Shown: piece by piece, positions 1 through 7,663 of the stretch
Numbering within the stretch: the stretch's first letter is position 1
How the letters are laid out: each line of letters opens with the position of its first letter
Source of the DNA: Lewinellaceae bacterium
GTDB taxonomy: Bacteria; Bacteroidota; Bacteroidia; Chitinophagales; Saprospiraceae
Reading direction: 5' to 3'
DNA length: 64,000 bases
Assembly: GCA_020636005.1 (NCBI GenBank)
Contig: JACJYR010000011.1
Coordinates: 62,001 to 126,000, forward strand
The notes under the pieces: generated by a model
Databases searched by the model: none
Told to the model about the DNA's origin: nothing
What the model saw: only the letters and a program-made list of their open reading frames with translations
Position numbers and translations under genes: made by a program

Positions 1-1
1 G

Positions 2-2767
2 CAGATGGCAATGCTGCCTACCGGCCACATCGCCATCGCCACCAAGTTCGGGCTTTCCCTGCTCGACCCCGTCCACCGGACTTTCAAAAGCGCCGATGTG
101 CCGTTCGAGCCGGGCATGGAGTTCATGCAAAATGCGATTGGTTCACTCGAACTGACCTCCCGTGGCGAAATCGTGGCCGGCAACAACATCGGTATCGCCG
201 TGTTCGACCAGCAACTCAACCTGCTTTACCAGTACACCCATTTCACAAAGGATGATTTGGACATCAAGCAAATGGGCTTTGCCCAAGACCTGCTGCCCCT
301 GTCCAACGGCGACGTCCTCATCAGGGGTTGGAACGGATTGTGGCGCTACAAGGCTGATGGGCGAAAGGTAGAGCAACAAGATGCCCGGGCATTGGGGGAA
401 ACGGATTGGAAAATCTTAGCGTCAGCAGGCCTGCAGGATGTTTCACTGACCCGCCCCTATTTCCCCGACACCATTTGGGTACACAACTACCGCACCGGCG
501 TTTTGGGCAAAACCGCCTTATCAGACACCCTCAAATACGAGTTCCACTGGCGCACCACGCTCCGCTTTGCGAACGACACCCTGCTGGGCTTTGCCGGCTG
601 CAACAACGGCTTCCGCACCGCACTGTGCGACCCGAAAACGCTTTTGCTGAAATTTTCCAGCAACAGGATTTTCGAACAGATCCATTTCAACCAGTTCCTC
701 TACGACCGGGAAGGGCGCTGGTGGCTTGCGTCGGAGAACGGGCTGTTCGGGCAGTCTTTTTCAAAAAAACTGTTCCGTTTCAGGGAGCTGCCTGCTTTCA
801 CCGGCGAGGACGGCATCCCTCAGTACCTGACGGGCATGACGAAAATGGGCAACCGTTTTTACATAGCCCAGTTGACCCGGATTTTGGTGCTCGACGAAAG
901 CCTGCGCTGGCTGAAAACCATTGATTTGCCAAAAGAATACTTACAAATCGTGGGCATCTGCAATTGGCAACCCGGCATCGTGGAAGGATGGTGCATCAAT
1001 GGCTGGAAGCGGCTGCATGTTGCCGAAGACCGTAAAAATGGCGGGCGCTGGGAAGCGGCCGGGCCACCGCTCTACGTGCAGAGCCAGTTGATGGCCCGGA
1101 GCGGGGAAATCTGGACGGGGAACTACAAGGGCGTGCTTCGCTACGACCCCGCCACGGGGCAGCAAACCCATTTCGACGGCGAAAAAGAAGAAGGCGGCTT
1201 CCCCCGGCAGGGCGCACTGAGGATTGTCGAAACCGACAGCGGCTACCTCTGGATGTGCGGCATCAACGGCTTCGTGCGCTGGAACCCCTTTTCGCAAACT
1301 TTCGACCGCCGCTACCAGAAAGCCCCCGGCACCGAAGGGCAGGAGGGGTACTACAACACGATGGCCTGCGCCGGCGGCGAAACGCTGCTGTTTTCACTAT
1401 GGAACAACGGGCTGTGGACCTGGAGCGGCGGCACGGAGCCTGCCCGGAAACTGCTGCCCGGCACCCCCTCGCTGGAGACCGTCTTTGAAATCATCACCGA
1501 TGCCAGCCCCCAACACTTTTGGCTGATGTCGAAATCTGGCATTTCCTACCTCGACCTGCCCCGGCTCCAGCAACACAAATTCTCCTACCCCGATGGGCTG
1601 CCCGATGAAACAACCATGATAGATATGTTTGTGGACGAGGCTGCCGACTCGGTGTATGTTTGTTACAAAAACGGCATCGCCGTGGGCAGTCGCAGCGCCC
1701 TGGGTTTCTCCGAAAGCGCCGGCCCGGTTTTCATCACCGACGTGCGCCAGCTTTCTACGGGCAGGCTGTTGACCACCGCCGCAGAACGCAGGCTGTCACA
1801 ACCGGGCAACGACCTCTTTGTTGCGTTCAGCAGCCCCGACTTCGAGCGGGGGCGGCTCGTCAGGTATGCCTACCGCCTGAACGGGGGCAATTGGCAAGAC
1901 CTCGGCGCCAGCAAATCCGTTCGGCTGGTGAACCTGGCGCACGGCGCTTATCAACTGGAGGCGAAAAGCATTTCGCCCGACGGCGTTTCGAGCCAGCCCG
2001 CCTGTTTGGATTTTTCGGTGCAACCCCTCTTCTACCAAACCTGGTGGTTCGTGTTGCTGCTGGCAGGGGCGGCCGCCCTGTCCGTTTACGGCTATGTTCG
2101 CTGGCGGCTGGCACAGCTGCGCAAAATGGAGGCCTTGCGCCAGTCCATCGCCGCCGACCTGCACGACGAGGTGGGCGCTTCGCTGACGAGCATCCAAATC
2201 CTGTCGCAACTGGCCGGCCACCCCGACCCTGCCCGCAGCGGCGAGGCGCTGGGCAAATTGCCCGAACAGGTGCGCCGCACGTCCGCTGCCCTACGGGAAA
2301 TCGTCTGGAACATCAACCCCAGGAACGACGAACTCGACCTGCTGACAGGCCAGTTGGCCAGGCAGGCGGGCGAGGTTTTTGAGCAGGCGGGCATCCAGTA
2401 CACGGTGGAATCGGACGAGTTCGGGGCCGGCGCCTTGCTGCACCCCACCGCCCGTCAGCACCTCGTCCGCATCTTCCGGGAGGCGCTCAACAACCTCGTC
2501 AAACACAGCGGGGCAAGCCGGGCTTCGGTTGTTTTCAAAAAAGAAAAAAACAGCCTGCTGCTGCGCCTGCGGGACGACGGCAAAGGCTTCGACCCCGCCA
2601 ATGTGCGACGGGGCAACGGCCTGGACAACATGCGGCAACGGGCAGAAGCCTCCGGCGGCAGCCTGGCGTTGGAAAGCCGGCCGGGGCAGGGCACGGAAAT
2701 CACGTTGACATTGTCCTTTAAACAAAAAAATCGCTGGTGGTGGATTTGGGCAGGCCGAATGCCGTGA
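2..2767 (+). CDS. Sensor propeller histidine kinase (partial at 5' end)
   Basis: Membrane sensor kinase that would phosphorylate a NarL/LuxR-type response regulator. The frame is open to the first base of the window, so the N-terminus is missing; the first in-frame ATG is at 5. Numbered from that ATG, residues 1 to about 590 look like a two-component-regulator beta-propeller (repeats such as GLWRYKADG and GINGFVRWNP). A Y_Y_Y-type Ig-like domain follows (about 600-675), then one membrane segment near 679-700 (WWFVLLLAGAAALSVYGYV). The HisKA_3 box DLHDEVGASLTSIQ has its phospho-accepting His at about 720. The HATPase domain has the N-box EALNNLVKH (about 827), DDGKGFD (about 857) and GNGLDNM (about 871). 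This is the usual order for Bacteroidota propeller kinases of the non-hybrid kind. The probable partner is the regulator at 4400-5053, although an ATPase gene lies between them. The ligand is unknown. Confidence 0.9.
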   Translation, partial: QMAMLPTGHIAIATKFGLSLLDPVHRTFKSADVPFEPGMEFMQNAIGSLELTSRGEIVAGNNIGIAVFDQQLNLLYQYTHFTKDDLDIKQMGFAQDLLPLSNGDVLIRGWNGLWRYKADGRKVEQQDARALGETDWKILASAGLQDVSLTRPYFPDTIWVHNYRTGVLGKTALSDTLKYEFHWRTTLRFANDTLLGFAGCNNGFRTALCDPKTLLLKFSSNRIFEQIHFNQFLYDREGRWWLASENGLFGQSFSKKLFRFRELPAFTGEDGIPQYLTGMTKMGNRFYIAQLTRILVLDESLRWLKTIDLPKEYLQIVGICNWQPGIVEGWCINGWKRLHVAEDRKNGGRWEAAGPPLYVQSQLMARSGEIWTGNYKGVLRYDPATGQQTHFDGEKEEGGFPRQGALRIVETDSGYLWMCGINGFVRWNPFSQTFDRRYQKAPGTEGQEGYYNTMACAGGETLLFSLWNNGLWTWSGGTEPARKLLPGTPSLETVFEIITDASPQHFWLMSKSGISYLDLPRLQQHKFSYPDGLPDETTMIDMFVDEAADSVYVCYKNGIAVGSRSALGFSESAGPVFITDVRQLSTGRLLTTAAERRLSQPGNDLFVAFSSPDFERGRLVRYAYRLNGGNWQDLGASKSVRLVNLAHGAYQLEAKSISPDGVSSQPACLDFSVQPLFYQTWWFVLLLAGAAALSVYGYVRWRLAQLRKMEALRQSIAADLHDEVGASLTSIQILSQLAGHPDPARSGEALGKLPEQVRRTSAALREIVWNINPRNDELDLLTGQLARQAGEVFEQAGIQYTVESDEFGAGALLHPTARQHLVRIFREALNNLVKHSGASRASVVFKKEKNSLLLRLRDDGKGFDPANVRRGNGLDNMRQRAEASGGSLALESRPGQGTEITLTLSFKQKNRWWWIWAGRMP

Positions 2768-2815
2768 CGGGGTTTTTCGGCACAGGAAGGGTTTTCGCCA
2801 AAGTTTGGTTGATTT

Positions 2816-2846
2816 TTGGCGAAAATGTGGGATTATTCTAATTTTC
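2816..2846 (+). promoter_or_regulatory. Candidate Bacteroidota sigma-A promoter for the ATPase gene
   Basis: TTG at 2816-2818, a 20-bp spacer, then TAATTTTC at 2839-2846, which matches the TAnnTTTG -7 element at 7 of 8 positions. Transcription would start about 15 bases before the ATG at 2868. Pattern match only. Confidence 0.35.
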
Positions 2847-2867
2847 CGCAAAGATCAATCATCTATT

Positions 2868-4301
2868 ATGGCGAAAATCATTGGAAGGCAAAAAGAGGCT
2901 GCGCTTTTGCAATCGTTGCTCACCCTCGACCGCTCGGCATTTGTGGCCATATATGGCCGGCGGAGGGTAGGCAAAACTTTCCTCATCCGCTCGGTGTACG
3001 AGGGGCAATTCACCTTTCAGGTGACGGGAATCGCCAACGTCGGCTTGTCGAACCAACTGACCAACTTCCATGCGGCGCTGGTGCGGCATTTCCCCCACAT
3101 GGAGGACAAACCGGTGGCGGGCGATTGGTTTTGGTCTTTTCAAAACCTGATTAGCGCCCTCGAAAGCTTGCCGAAAGAAGGGAAAAAGGTACTTTTTTTG
3201 GATGAACTTCCCTGGTTGGACAGCCCAAACTCGATGTTCGTCTCCTCCATTGAGCATTTTTGGAACAGTTGGGCAAGCGCCCGCAGCGACATTGTCCTTG
3301 TGGTGTGCGGCTCGGCGGCGTCCTGGATGCTGAACCAGCTCATCAACAACACGGGTGGCCTTTACAACCGCATCACCCACCGCATCCGGCTGGAGCCGTT
3401 TACCCTGGCGGAATGCGAGGCGTTTTTCCGGGCAAAGTCGCCGGGCTACGACCGCTACCAATTGTTGCAGTTGTACATGGTGTTCGGGGGTATCCCTTTT
3501 TACCTGGAAGCCATCAACCCCGGCAGGAGCGCCTCCCAGAACATTAACGATCTGTGTTTCACCCAAAGGGGCAGCCTGCGTTCGGAATTTGAAAAACTGT
3601 ATGCCTCCCTTTTCAAAAAATCGGAAAAACACATAGCCGTCGTGGAGGCGCTCGCCCAAAAATCAAAAGGCATGGAGCGGCAAGCGCTGCTGAAAGCTGC
3701 CGGGCTGCCCGATGGCGGCAACTCCACGTTGATCCTAAACGAATTGGAGGAGAGCAACTTCATCCGGCGCTACAATACGTTCGGCAAACTGAAAAACAAA
3801 CCCCTTTACCAGCTTTCCGACTTTTACTCCTTGTTTTACCTGAGATTTATCAAAAACAACAGCCCTTACGACGAGGGCTTTTGGCTTCATGGCCTCGACA
3901 AACCAGAGGTACGGGCATGGAGCGGCTATGCCTTCGAGCAGGTGTGCCTTTGCCACCTGCAACAAATCAAACATGGGCTCGGCATCGGCAGTGTCCAAAC
4001 CCAATCTTCCGCCTGGCTGGGCAGCACCGGCGCGGAAAAAGCACAGATTGACCTGGTGATTGACCGCCGCGACCAGGTGGTGAACCTCTGCGAAATGAAG
4101 TTTTCCATTAAAGCTTTCACGATTGACAAGGCCTACGCCGACGAGCTGCGCCAAAAAATCGGCCTGTTCAAGGAAATTACCAAGACCCCCAAGGCTGCAT
4201 GGCTCACTTTCATCACGACCTTTGGGTTGACACAGAATACCCACTCCCAGTCGCTGGTACACCAAGCGCTGACCATGGATGCTTTGTTTCAGGAAGTGTA
4301 G
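2868..4301 (+). CDS. AAA-type ATPase with C-terminal DUF234-like nuclease-fold domain
   Basis: Protein of 477 aa. The start at 2868 (MAKIIGRQKE) is preferred over an in-frame ATG at 2805 because the family normally begins with a short 'GR..E...L' segment just before the P-loop. Walker A is GRRRVGKT at residues 30-37 and Walker B is VLFLDE at about 108-113. A middle region with winged-helix character (about 260-330) follows. The C-terminal part has IDLVID...EMKFS (about 390-415), the D...ExK pattern of PD-(D/E)xK folds, as in the archaeal-ATPase-2/DUF234 family. The biochemical role of that family is poorly known; nucleic-acid or defence-related functions are often suggested. The gene sits between a sensor kinase and its likely regulator with about 100-bp gaps on each side, which suggests later insertion rather than a role in the signalling pathway (inference). 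Family assignment is firm, function is not. Confidence 0.85.
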   Translation: MAKIIGRQKEAALLQSLLTLDRSAFVAIYGRRRVGKTFLIRSVYEGQFTFQVTGIANVGLSNQLTNFHAALVRHFPHMEDKPVAGDWFWSFQNLISALESLPKEGKKVLFLDELPWLDSPNSMFVSSIEHFWNSWASARSDIVLVVCGSAASWMLNQLINNTGGLYNRITHRIRLEPFTLAECEAFFRAKSPGYDRYQLLQLYMVFGGIPFYLEAINPGRSASQNINDLCFTQRGSLRSEFEKLYASLFKKSEKHIAVVEALAQKSKGMERQALLKAAGLPDGGNSTLILNELEESNFIRRYNTFGKLKNKPLYQLSDFYSLFYLRFIKNNSPYDEGFWLHGLDKPEVRAWSGYAFEQVCLCHLQQIKHGLGIGSVQTQSSAWLGSTGAEKAQIDLVIDRRDQVVNLCEMKFSIKAFTIDKAYADELRQKIGLFKEITKTPKAAWLTFITTFGLTQNTHSQSLVHQALTMDALFQEV

Positions 4302-4355
4302 CCAGTTGCCATCAAAAAAGGCCTGCGTCCCTTAAAAAACCCCCCAAACATGTCA

Positions 4356-4386
4356 TTGGGGGTACCGGGTCTGCCGGGTATCTTTG
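4356..4386 (+). promoter_or_regulatory. Strong-match Bacteroidota promoter for the response regulator
   Basis: TTG at 4356-4358, a 20-bp spacer, then TATCTTTG at 4379-4386, a full match to the TTG / TAnnTTTG consensus. The start point would fall within about 10 bases of the ATG at 4400, giving an almost leaderless message. It lets the regulator be transcribed independently of the upstream kinase and ATPase genes. Confidence 0.6.
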
Positions 4387-4399
4387 CCATCCATCGGCC

Positions 4400-5053
4400 A
4401 TGAAAAAAGAAGCCTTGCAACTACTCATCTACGAAGACCGCCCCGACCTCCGGGCAAGCCTTGAAATGCTGCTCGGCGGCCTGCCCGACCTGCACCTGGC
4501 GGGTGCTTTTACCAACTGCAAAAACGTGGCGGCGGAGGTCATCATTCACCAGCCCGACGTGGTGTTGATGGACATCAACATGCCTGAATACGACGGGCTG
4601 TACGGGCTGCAGGTCATCAAGGAACTGCGCCCGGAAACGGAGGTCATCATGTTCACGGTATTCGAAGAGGAAGACAAAATCTTCGCCTCGCTCGAAGCCG
4701 GGGCGAGCGGCTACCTGCTCAAAGATACCCCGCCGATGAAGCTCTACGAGGCCATCAAAGATGTGATCCTGGGCGGAGCGCCTATGTCGCCCGGTATAGC
4801 GAGGCGGGTGCTGGAGCGTTTTAAAAAACCGCCCGTTGCCCATGCCCTTAGTTTTCATTTGTCAAAACGGGAAACGGAAATCCTGCAACTGCTCGTGAAG
4901 GGCCACACCTACAAGCGCATCGCCGCCGACTGTTTTATCTCGATGGACACGGTGCGGGGGCATTTGAAAAACATCTACGTCAAGCTGCAGGTGAACTCCG
5001 GCAAAGAGGCGGTGGCGAAGGCGCTGCGGCATAAGATTGTGGACGAGTATTAG
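4400..5053 (+). CDS. NarL/LuxR-family response regulator
   Basis: Cytoplasmic DNA-binding regulator of 217 aa. The start at 4400 (MKKEALQLLIYEDRPDL) gives a standard receiver domain; a longer in-frame reading from 4199 overlaps the ATPase gene and is not needed. The receiver has the acidic pair E12-D13, the phospho-acceptor D58 in VVLMDINMP, and the switch and Lys region ending in GASGYLLKD. The C-terminal LuxR-type helix-turn-helix covers about 152-212 (LSKRETEILQLLVKGHTYKRIA, then DTVRGHLKNIYVKL). It is the natural partner of the HisKA_3 kinase at 2-2767. Target genes cannot be read from the sequence; the secreted-protein array that follows is a possible but unproven target. The nearest downstream structure is the hairpin in the 126-bp repeat at 5140-5182. 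Confidence 0.93.
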   Translation: MKKEALQLLIYEDRPDLRASLEMLLGGLPDLHLAGAFTNCKNVAAEVIIHQPDVVLMDINMPEYDGLYGLQVIKELRPETEVIMFTVFEEEDKIFASLEAGASGYLLKDTPPMKLYEAIKDVILGGAPMSPGIARRVLERFKKPPVAHALSFHLSKRETEILQLLVKGHTYKRIAADCFISMDTVRGHLKNIYVKLQVNSGKEAVAKALRHKIVDEY

Positions 5054-5092
5054 GCCATGTGCCCTTATTTTTCAATCATGATACCTGCACCG

Positions 5093-5344
5093 GCGAGGGC
5101 GGCGGTGATGAATAGAACTAAGATGTTTGGAATAATAAATGATGGATGGGATTAGGCGTTCGGCTTTATCCCATTCATCCTTCAGCTTTCTGGTTATTTT
5201 AGTTCAACTCCCATGCTTGCGAGGGCGGCGGTGATGAATAGAACTAAGATGTTTGGGATAATAAATGATGGATGGGATTAGGCGTTCGGCTTTATCCCAT
5301 TCATCCTTCAGCTTCCTGGTCATCTTAGTTCAACCCCCATCCCT
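5093..5344. repeat. 126-bp tandem duplication of an S74-gene 3' end plus its terminator
   Basis: The stretch 5093-5218 is repeated at 5219-5344 with only a handful of C/T and A/G differences. Each unit contains, on the minus strand, a hairpin terminator (GGATGGGAT ... ATCCCATTCATCC) and the last codons of an S74 tail-fiber gene. The second unit runs into the real end of the gene at 5320. The first unit is a relic in which the reading frame continues for only a few codons (GGCGAGGGCGGCGGTGATG) before unrelated sequence. A further degenerate end is present at 5076-5092. Confidence 0.85.
5266..5308 (-). terminator. Hairpin terminator of the 5320-7377 gene
   Basis: Arms TGATGGATGGGAT (5266-5278) and ATCCCATTCATCC (5294-5306) pair with one small bulge around a GC-rich loop, just 3' of the minus-strand stop at 5320. 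The upstream copy at 5140-5182 could act on either the plus-strand regulator or read-through from this gene. Confidence 0.55.
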
Positions 5345-7377
5345 TGCAGGGCGGCGGTGATCTTGTCAAGTTGGGTTTTCAGTGCCGTATTCTCAATTTC
5401 CAATTTCTTTAATTTCTCAATTTCCACTCCGAGGTCCCGGAGCAGGCTCTGCTGCTCTTGCACCGCCTTCACCAGCAGCGGCACAAAGCTCCCATACGCC
5501 AGCCCGTAATTGTCCACTTCGCTGGTCGGAACGTGCAGGCCGCTGAACGTAAAGTTCAGGTCTTTGCAAGCCTGCTCCACCTCCTGCGCCAGGAAGCCTG
5601 TCTGAACGATGGCGGTGCTTGCGGAATAATCAGTCCCTTCCATGCGGCGCTGCTGGACATCGGCGGGCATGTTCTGCATGACGTGCTGGTCGAACTTGCG
5701 GGTATCGAACTGGTAAGTCACAGGGCGGAGTTGGTTGATGAAAGCTAGGCCCGGCACGGTCTCGTCGTGGACGTTGAACTTGAAGCGGGCATCGGAGGGG
5801 AAGGTCCAATCCACCTGCCCTTCGATGACGGTGACGGAGCCGTTGCCGATACGGACTTTGTTGCTGGCGTTGACGGTGGAGCTGGCTCCGATGGCGGTAG
5901 CGTTGTCTAGGTTGCCTAATGAAACGTCGGTAGTACGACCGATTCCAGTATTGTTGGAGCCAGTCGTATTGGAAAACAGCGCCTGGTCACCGATGGCGGT
6001 ATTGTACTGCCCGGTGTTGTTGGCCGCTGTGGTACTTCCCCGCAGCGCCCCGTACCCTACAGCAGTATTGTAAGTTTCCCTGCCAGTTGTCCGGTCGTCA
6101 GCATAGTACATGGCGGATTTGCCGATGGCCGTGCTGCGGCTATTGGCTTTGTTGAAATAAAGCGTACTATCTCCAATGGCGGTGTTGGCGTCGCCGGTCG
6201 TGTTGGAATACAATGCAGCGTGTCCATTGGCGGTGTTGGCGGAACCGGTTGTGTTGGACAAGAGTGATATTCTTCCAGTGGCGGTGTTGTTGATGCCTGT
6301 TGTGTTGAAGTAAAGCGCTGCCTGTCCGAAGGCGGTGTTGTCGGAACCAGTTGTGTTGGAATACATTGTTGCCTGTCCGAAGGCGGTGTTATCGTTGCCG
6401 GTGGAGTTGGAATACAGCGCTACTTGTCCACTGGCAGTGTTGAAAGTACCGGTCGTGTTGGCATAAAGCGCAGAGCTGCCATGAGCAGAGTTGTTGTAGC
6501 CGGTGGTGTTAAAATTCATGGAAGCGGCGCCAGTGGCGGTGTTGTTGGTGCCGGTCGTGTTGGAATTCAGCGCCTGTAGGCCATTGGCGGTGTTGTAGGA
6601 GCCGGTCGTATTTTCAAACAATGCCCGATAACCATTGGCGGTGTTGTTGCCTCCGGTGGTGTTTTTATACAGCGCATTCACGCCAGTGGCGGCGTTGTTG
6701 ATGCCCGTGGTGTTGGTATAAAGTGCATTGACACCAACAGCGACGTTGGTGTTTCCGGTGGTATTGGAATAAAGGGCGTTAATGCCAAAGGCAGCGTTGT
6801 TGAAGCCAGTGGTATTGGTTTGAAGCGCATCTACTCCGTTCGCAGTGTTGTTGTTGCCGGTGGTGTTAGCCTGACCGGCGTTCAACCCAACGAAAGTATT
6901 GTTCAAAGCCTGGGTCAGTTCTAAGCGTGGAATGCCCGAAGCATTTTTGCGCAGCACCATGTTCTCCGTGCCGCCGAGGTCGAAGCGGATGATGTCCTCG
7001 TTGAGACTTTCCTCCACTTGGATTTTGGTGTTGCCATCGGCGTCCGCCAATGTTTTTGGGGCAGATAGATTGGCCCAAGCAGTCCCATTGTAGAACCAGA
7101 ACCCGCCCGTGTCCGTGTCGAAGACCAGCAGGCCTGTGGCGGGCGTTGCGACGGCCGCTCGTTGTAAAGTCGTCATGCGGGGCACGAGTATGCCCTTGTC
7201 AGTGCTCTGCACATCCAATATGGCGCTGGCATCCGGCGGCAAGCCATCAGCCCTCACGCTCGTGGGCGTTTGGAGGTTGTTGTTGGTCTGTCCAAAGGAT
7301 TCCTGCGGGAGGAAAAAGAAGGTGGCGGCACTGCACCATAAGACGGCAGTAGCCAGAAAAGAAGTGGTCGTTCTCAT
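5320..7377 (-). CDS. Secreted tail-fiber-like protein with S74 chaperone domain
   Basis: Protein of 685 aa. The start at 7377 (MRTTTSFLATAVLW) gives a clean signal peptide ending near FGQ; the open frame extends to 7506 but that part is not signal-like. The N-terminal conserved domain (about 30-150) has SAILDVQSTDKG, LVPRMTT and GFWFYNGTAW. It is followed by about 14 head-to-tail 17-residue repeats of the type NTTGxNNTAxGxxALYx, which resemble the left-handed beta-roll heads of YadA-type adhesins. The C-terminal Peptidase_S74 intramolecular chaperone begins at SDARFK with S528 as the expected self-cleavage Ser, continues with GLAFINQLRPVTYQFD and FLAQEVEQA, and ends in a coiled coil (about 635-685). 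In phage fibres this domain drives trimerisation and cuts itself off. Here it probably assembles a trimeric surface fibre (inference). Close paralogue of the next gene. Confidence 0.88.
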   Translation of the reverse strand: MRTTTSFLATAVLWCSAATFFFLPQESFGQTNNNLQTPTSVRADGLPPDASAILDVQSTDKGILVPRMTTLQRAAVATPATGLLVFDTDTGGFWFYNGTAWANLSAPKTLADADGNTKIQVEESLNEDIIRFDLGGTENMVLRKNASGIPRLELTQALNNTFVGLNAGQANTTGNNNTANGVDALQTNTTGFNNAAFGINALYSNTTGNTNVAVGVNALYTNTTGINNAATGVNALYKNTTGGNNTANGYRALFENTTGSYNTANGLQALNSNTTGTNNTATGAASMNFNTTGYNNSAHGSSALYANTTGTFNTASGQVALYSNSTGNDNTAFGQATMYSNTTGSDNTAFGQAALYFNTTGINNTATGRISLLSNTTGSANTANGHAALYSNTTGDANTAIGDSTLYFNKANSRSTAIGKSAMYYADDRTTGRETYNTAVGYGALRGSTTAANNTGQYNTAIGDQALFSNTTGSNNTGIGRTTDVSLGNLDNATAIGASSTVNASNKVRIGNGSVTVIEGQVDWTFPSDARFKFNVHDETVPGLAFINQLRPVTYQFDTRKFDQHVMQNMPADVQQRRMEGTDYSASTAIVQTGFLAQEVEQACKDLNFTFSGLHVPTSEVDNYGLAYGSFVPLLVKAVQEQQSLLRDLGVEIEKLKKLEIENTALKTQLDKITAALQGMGVELR

Positions 7378-7606
7378 TTCAATAATTAATTTAAGTAAGA
7401 AAATAAGGCATAGCTCTCGCATAATGTTCCATAGACATGGATGGCAGCAAAAAGGCGATACCAATGATAAATAATAAGGTGGAAAGTACCCTGGAAAAAC
7501 GAACATCCAAGGTGGCAGGACGCTTTTGGAAGATAATTCCTGAGTGTAAGATAAGATTAAGTTTTAAAACGGAACGGTTGTGCGGGCAATTATTTTCCTT
7601 CTGGTG

Positions 7607-7657
7607 CGAAAAAAAACAGTGGGCCGGTGGGTCGGTGTTGCCCCATCGGCCCGCTGC
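7607..7657 (-). terminator. Rho-independent terminator of the 7664-9949 gene
   Basis: Read on the minus strand, GGGCCGATGGG pairs with CCCACCGGCCC (one mismatch) and is followed by an uninterrupted run of T (the A-run near 7608-7615). It begins 7 bases after the stop codon. Confidence 0.8.
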
Positions 7658-7663
7658 TTGTAG

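Noticed and set aside
7378..7506. Extended N-terminus of the first S74 gene (open to 7506)
   Set aside because: The extension is Pro/Cys/aromatic-rich and lies before a perfect signal peptide starting at 7377.
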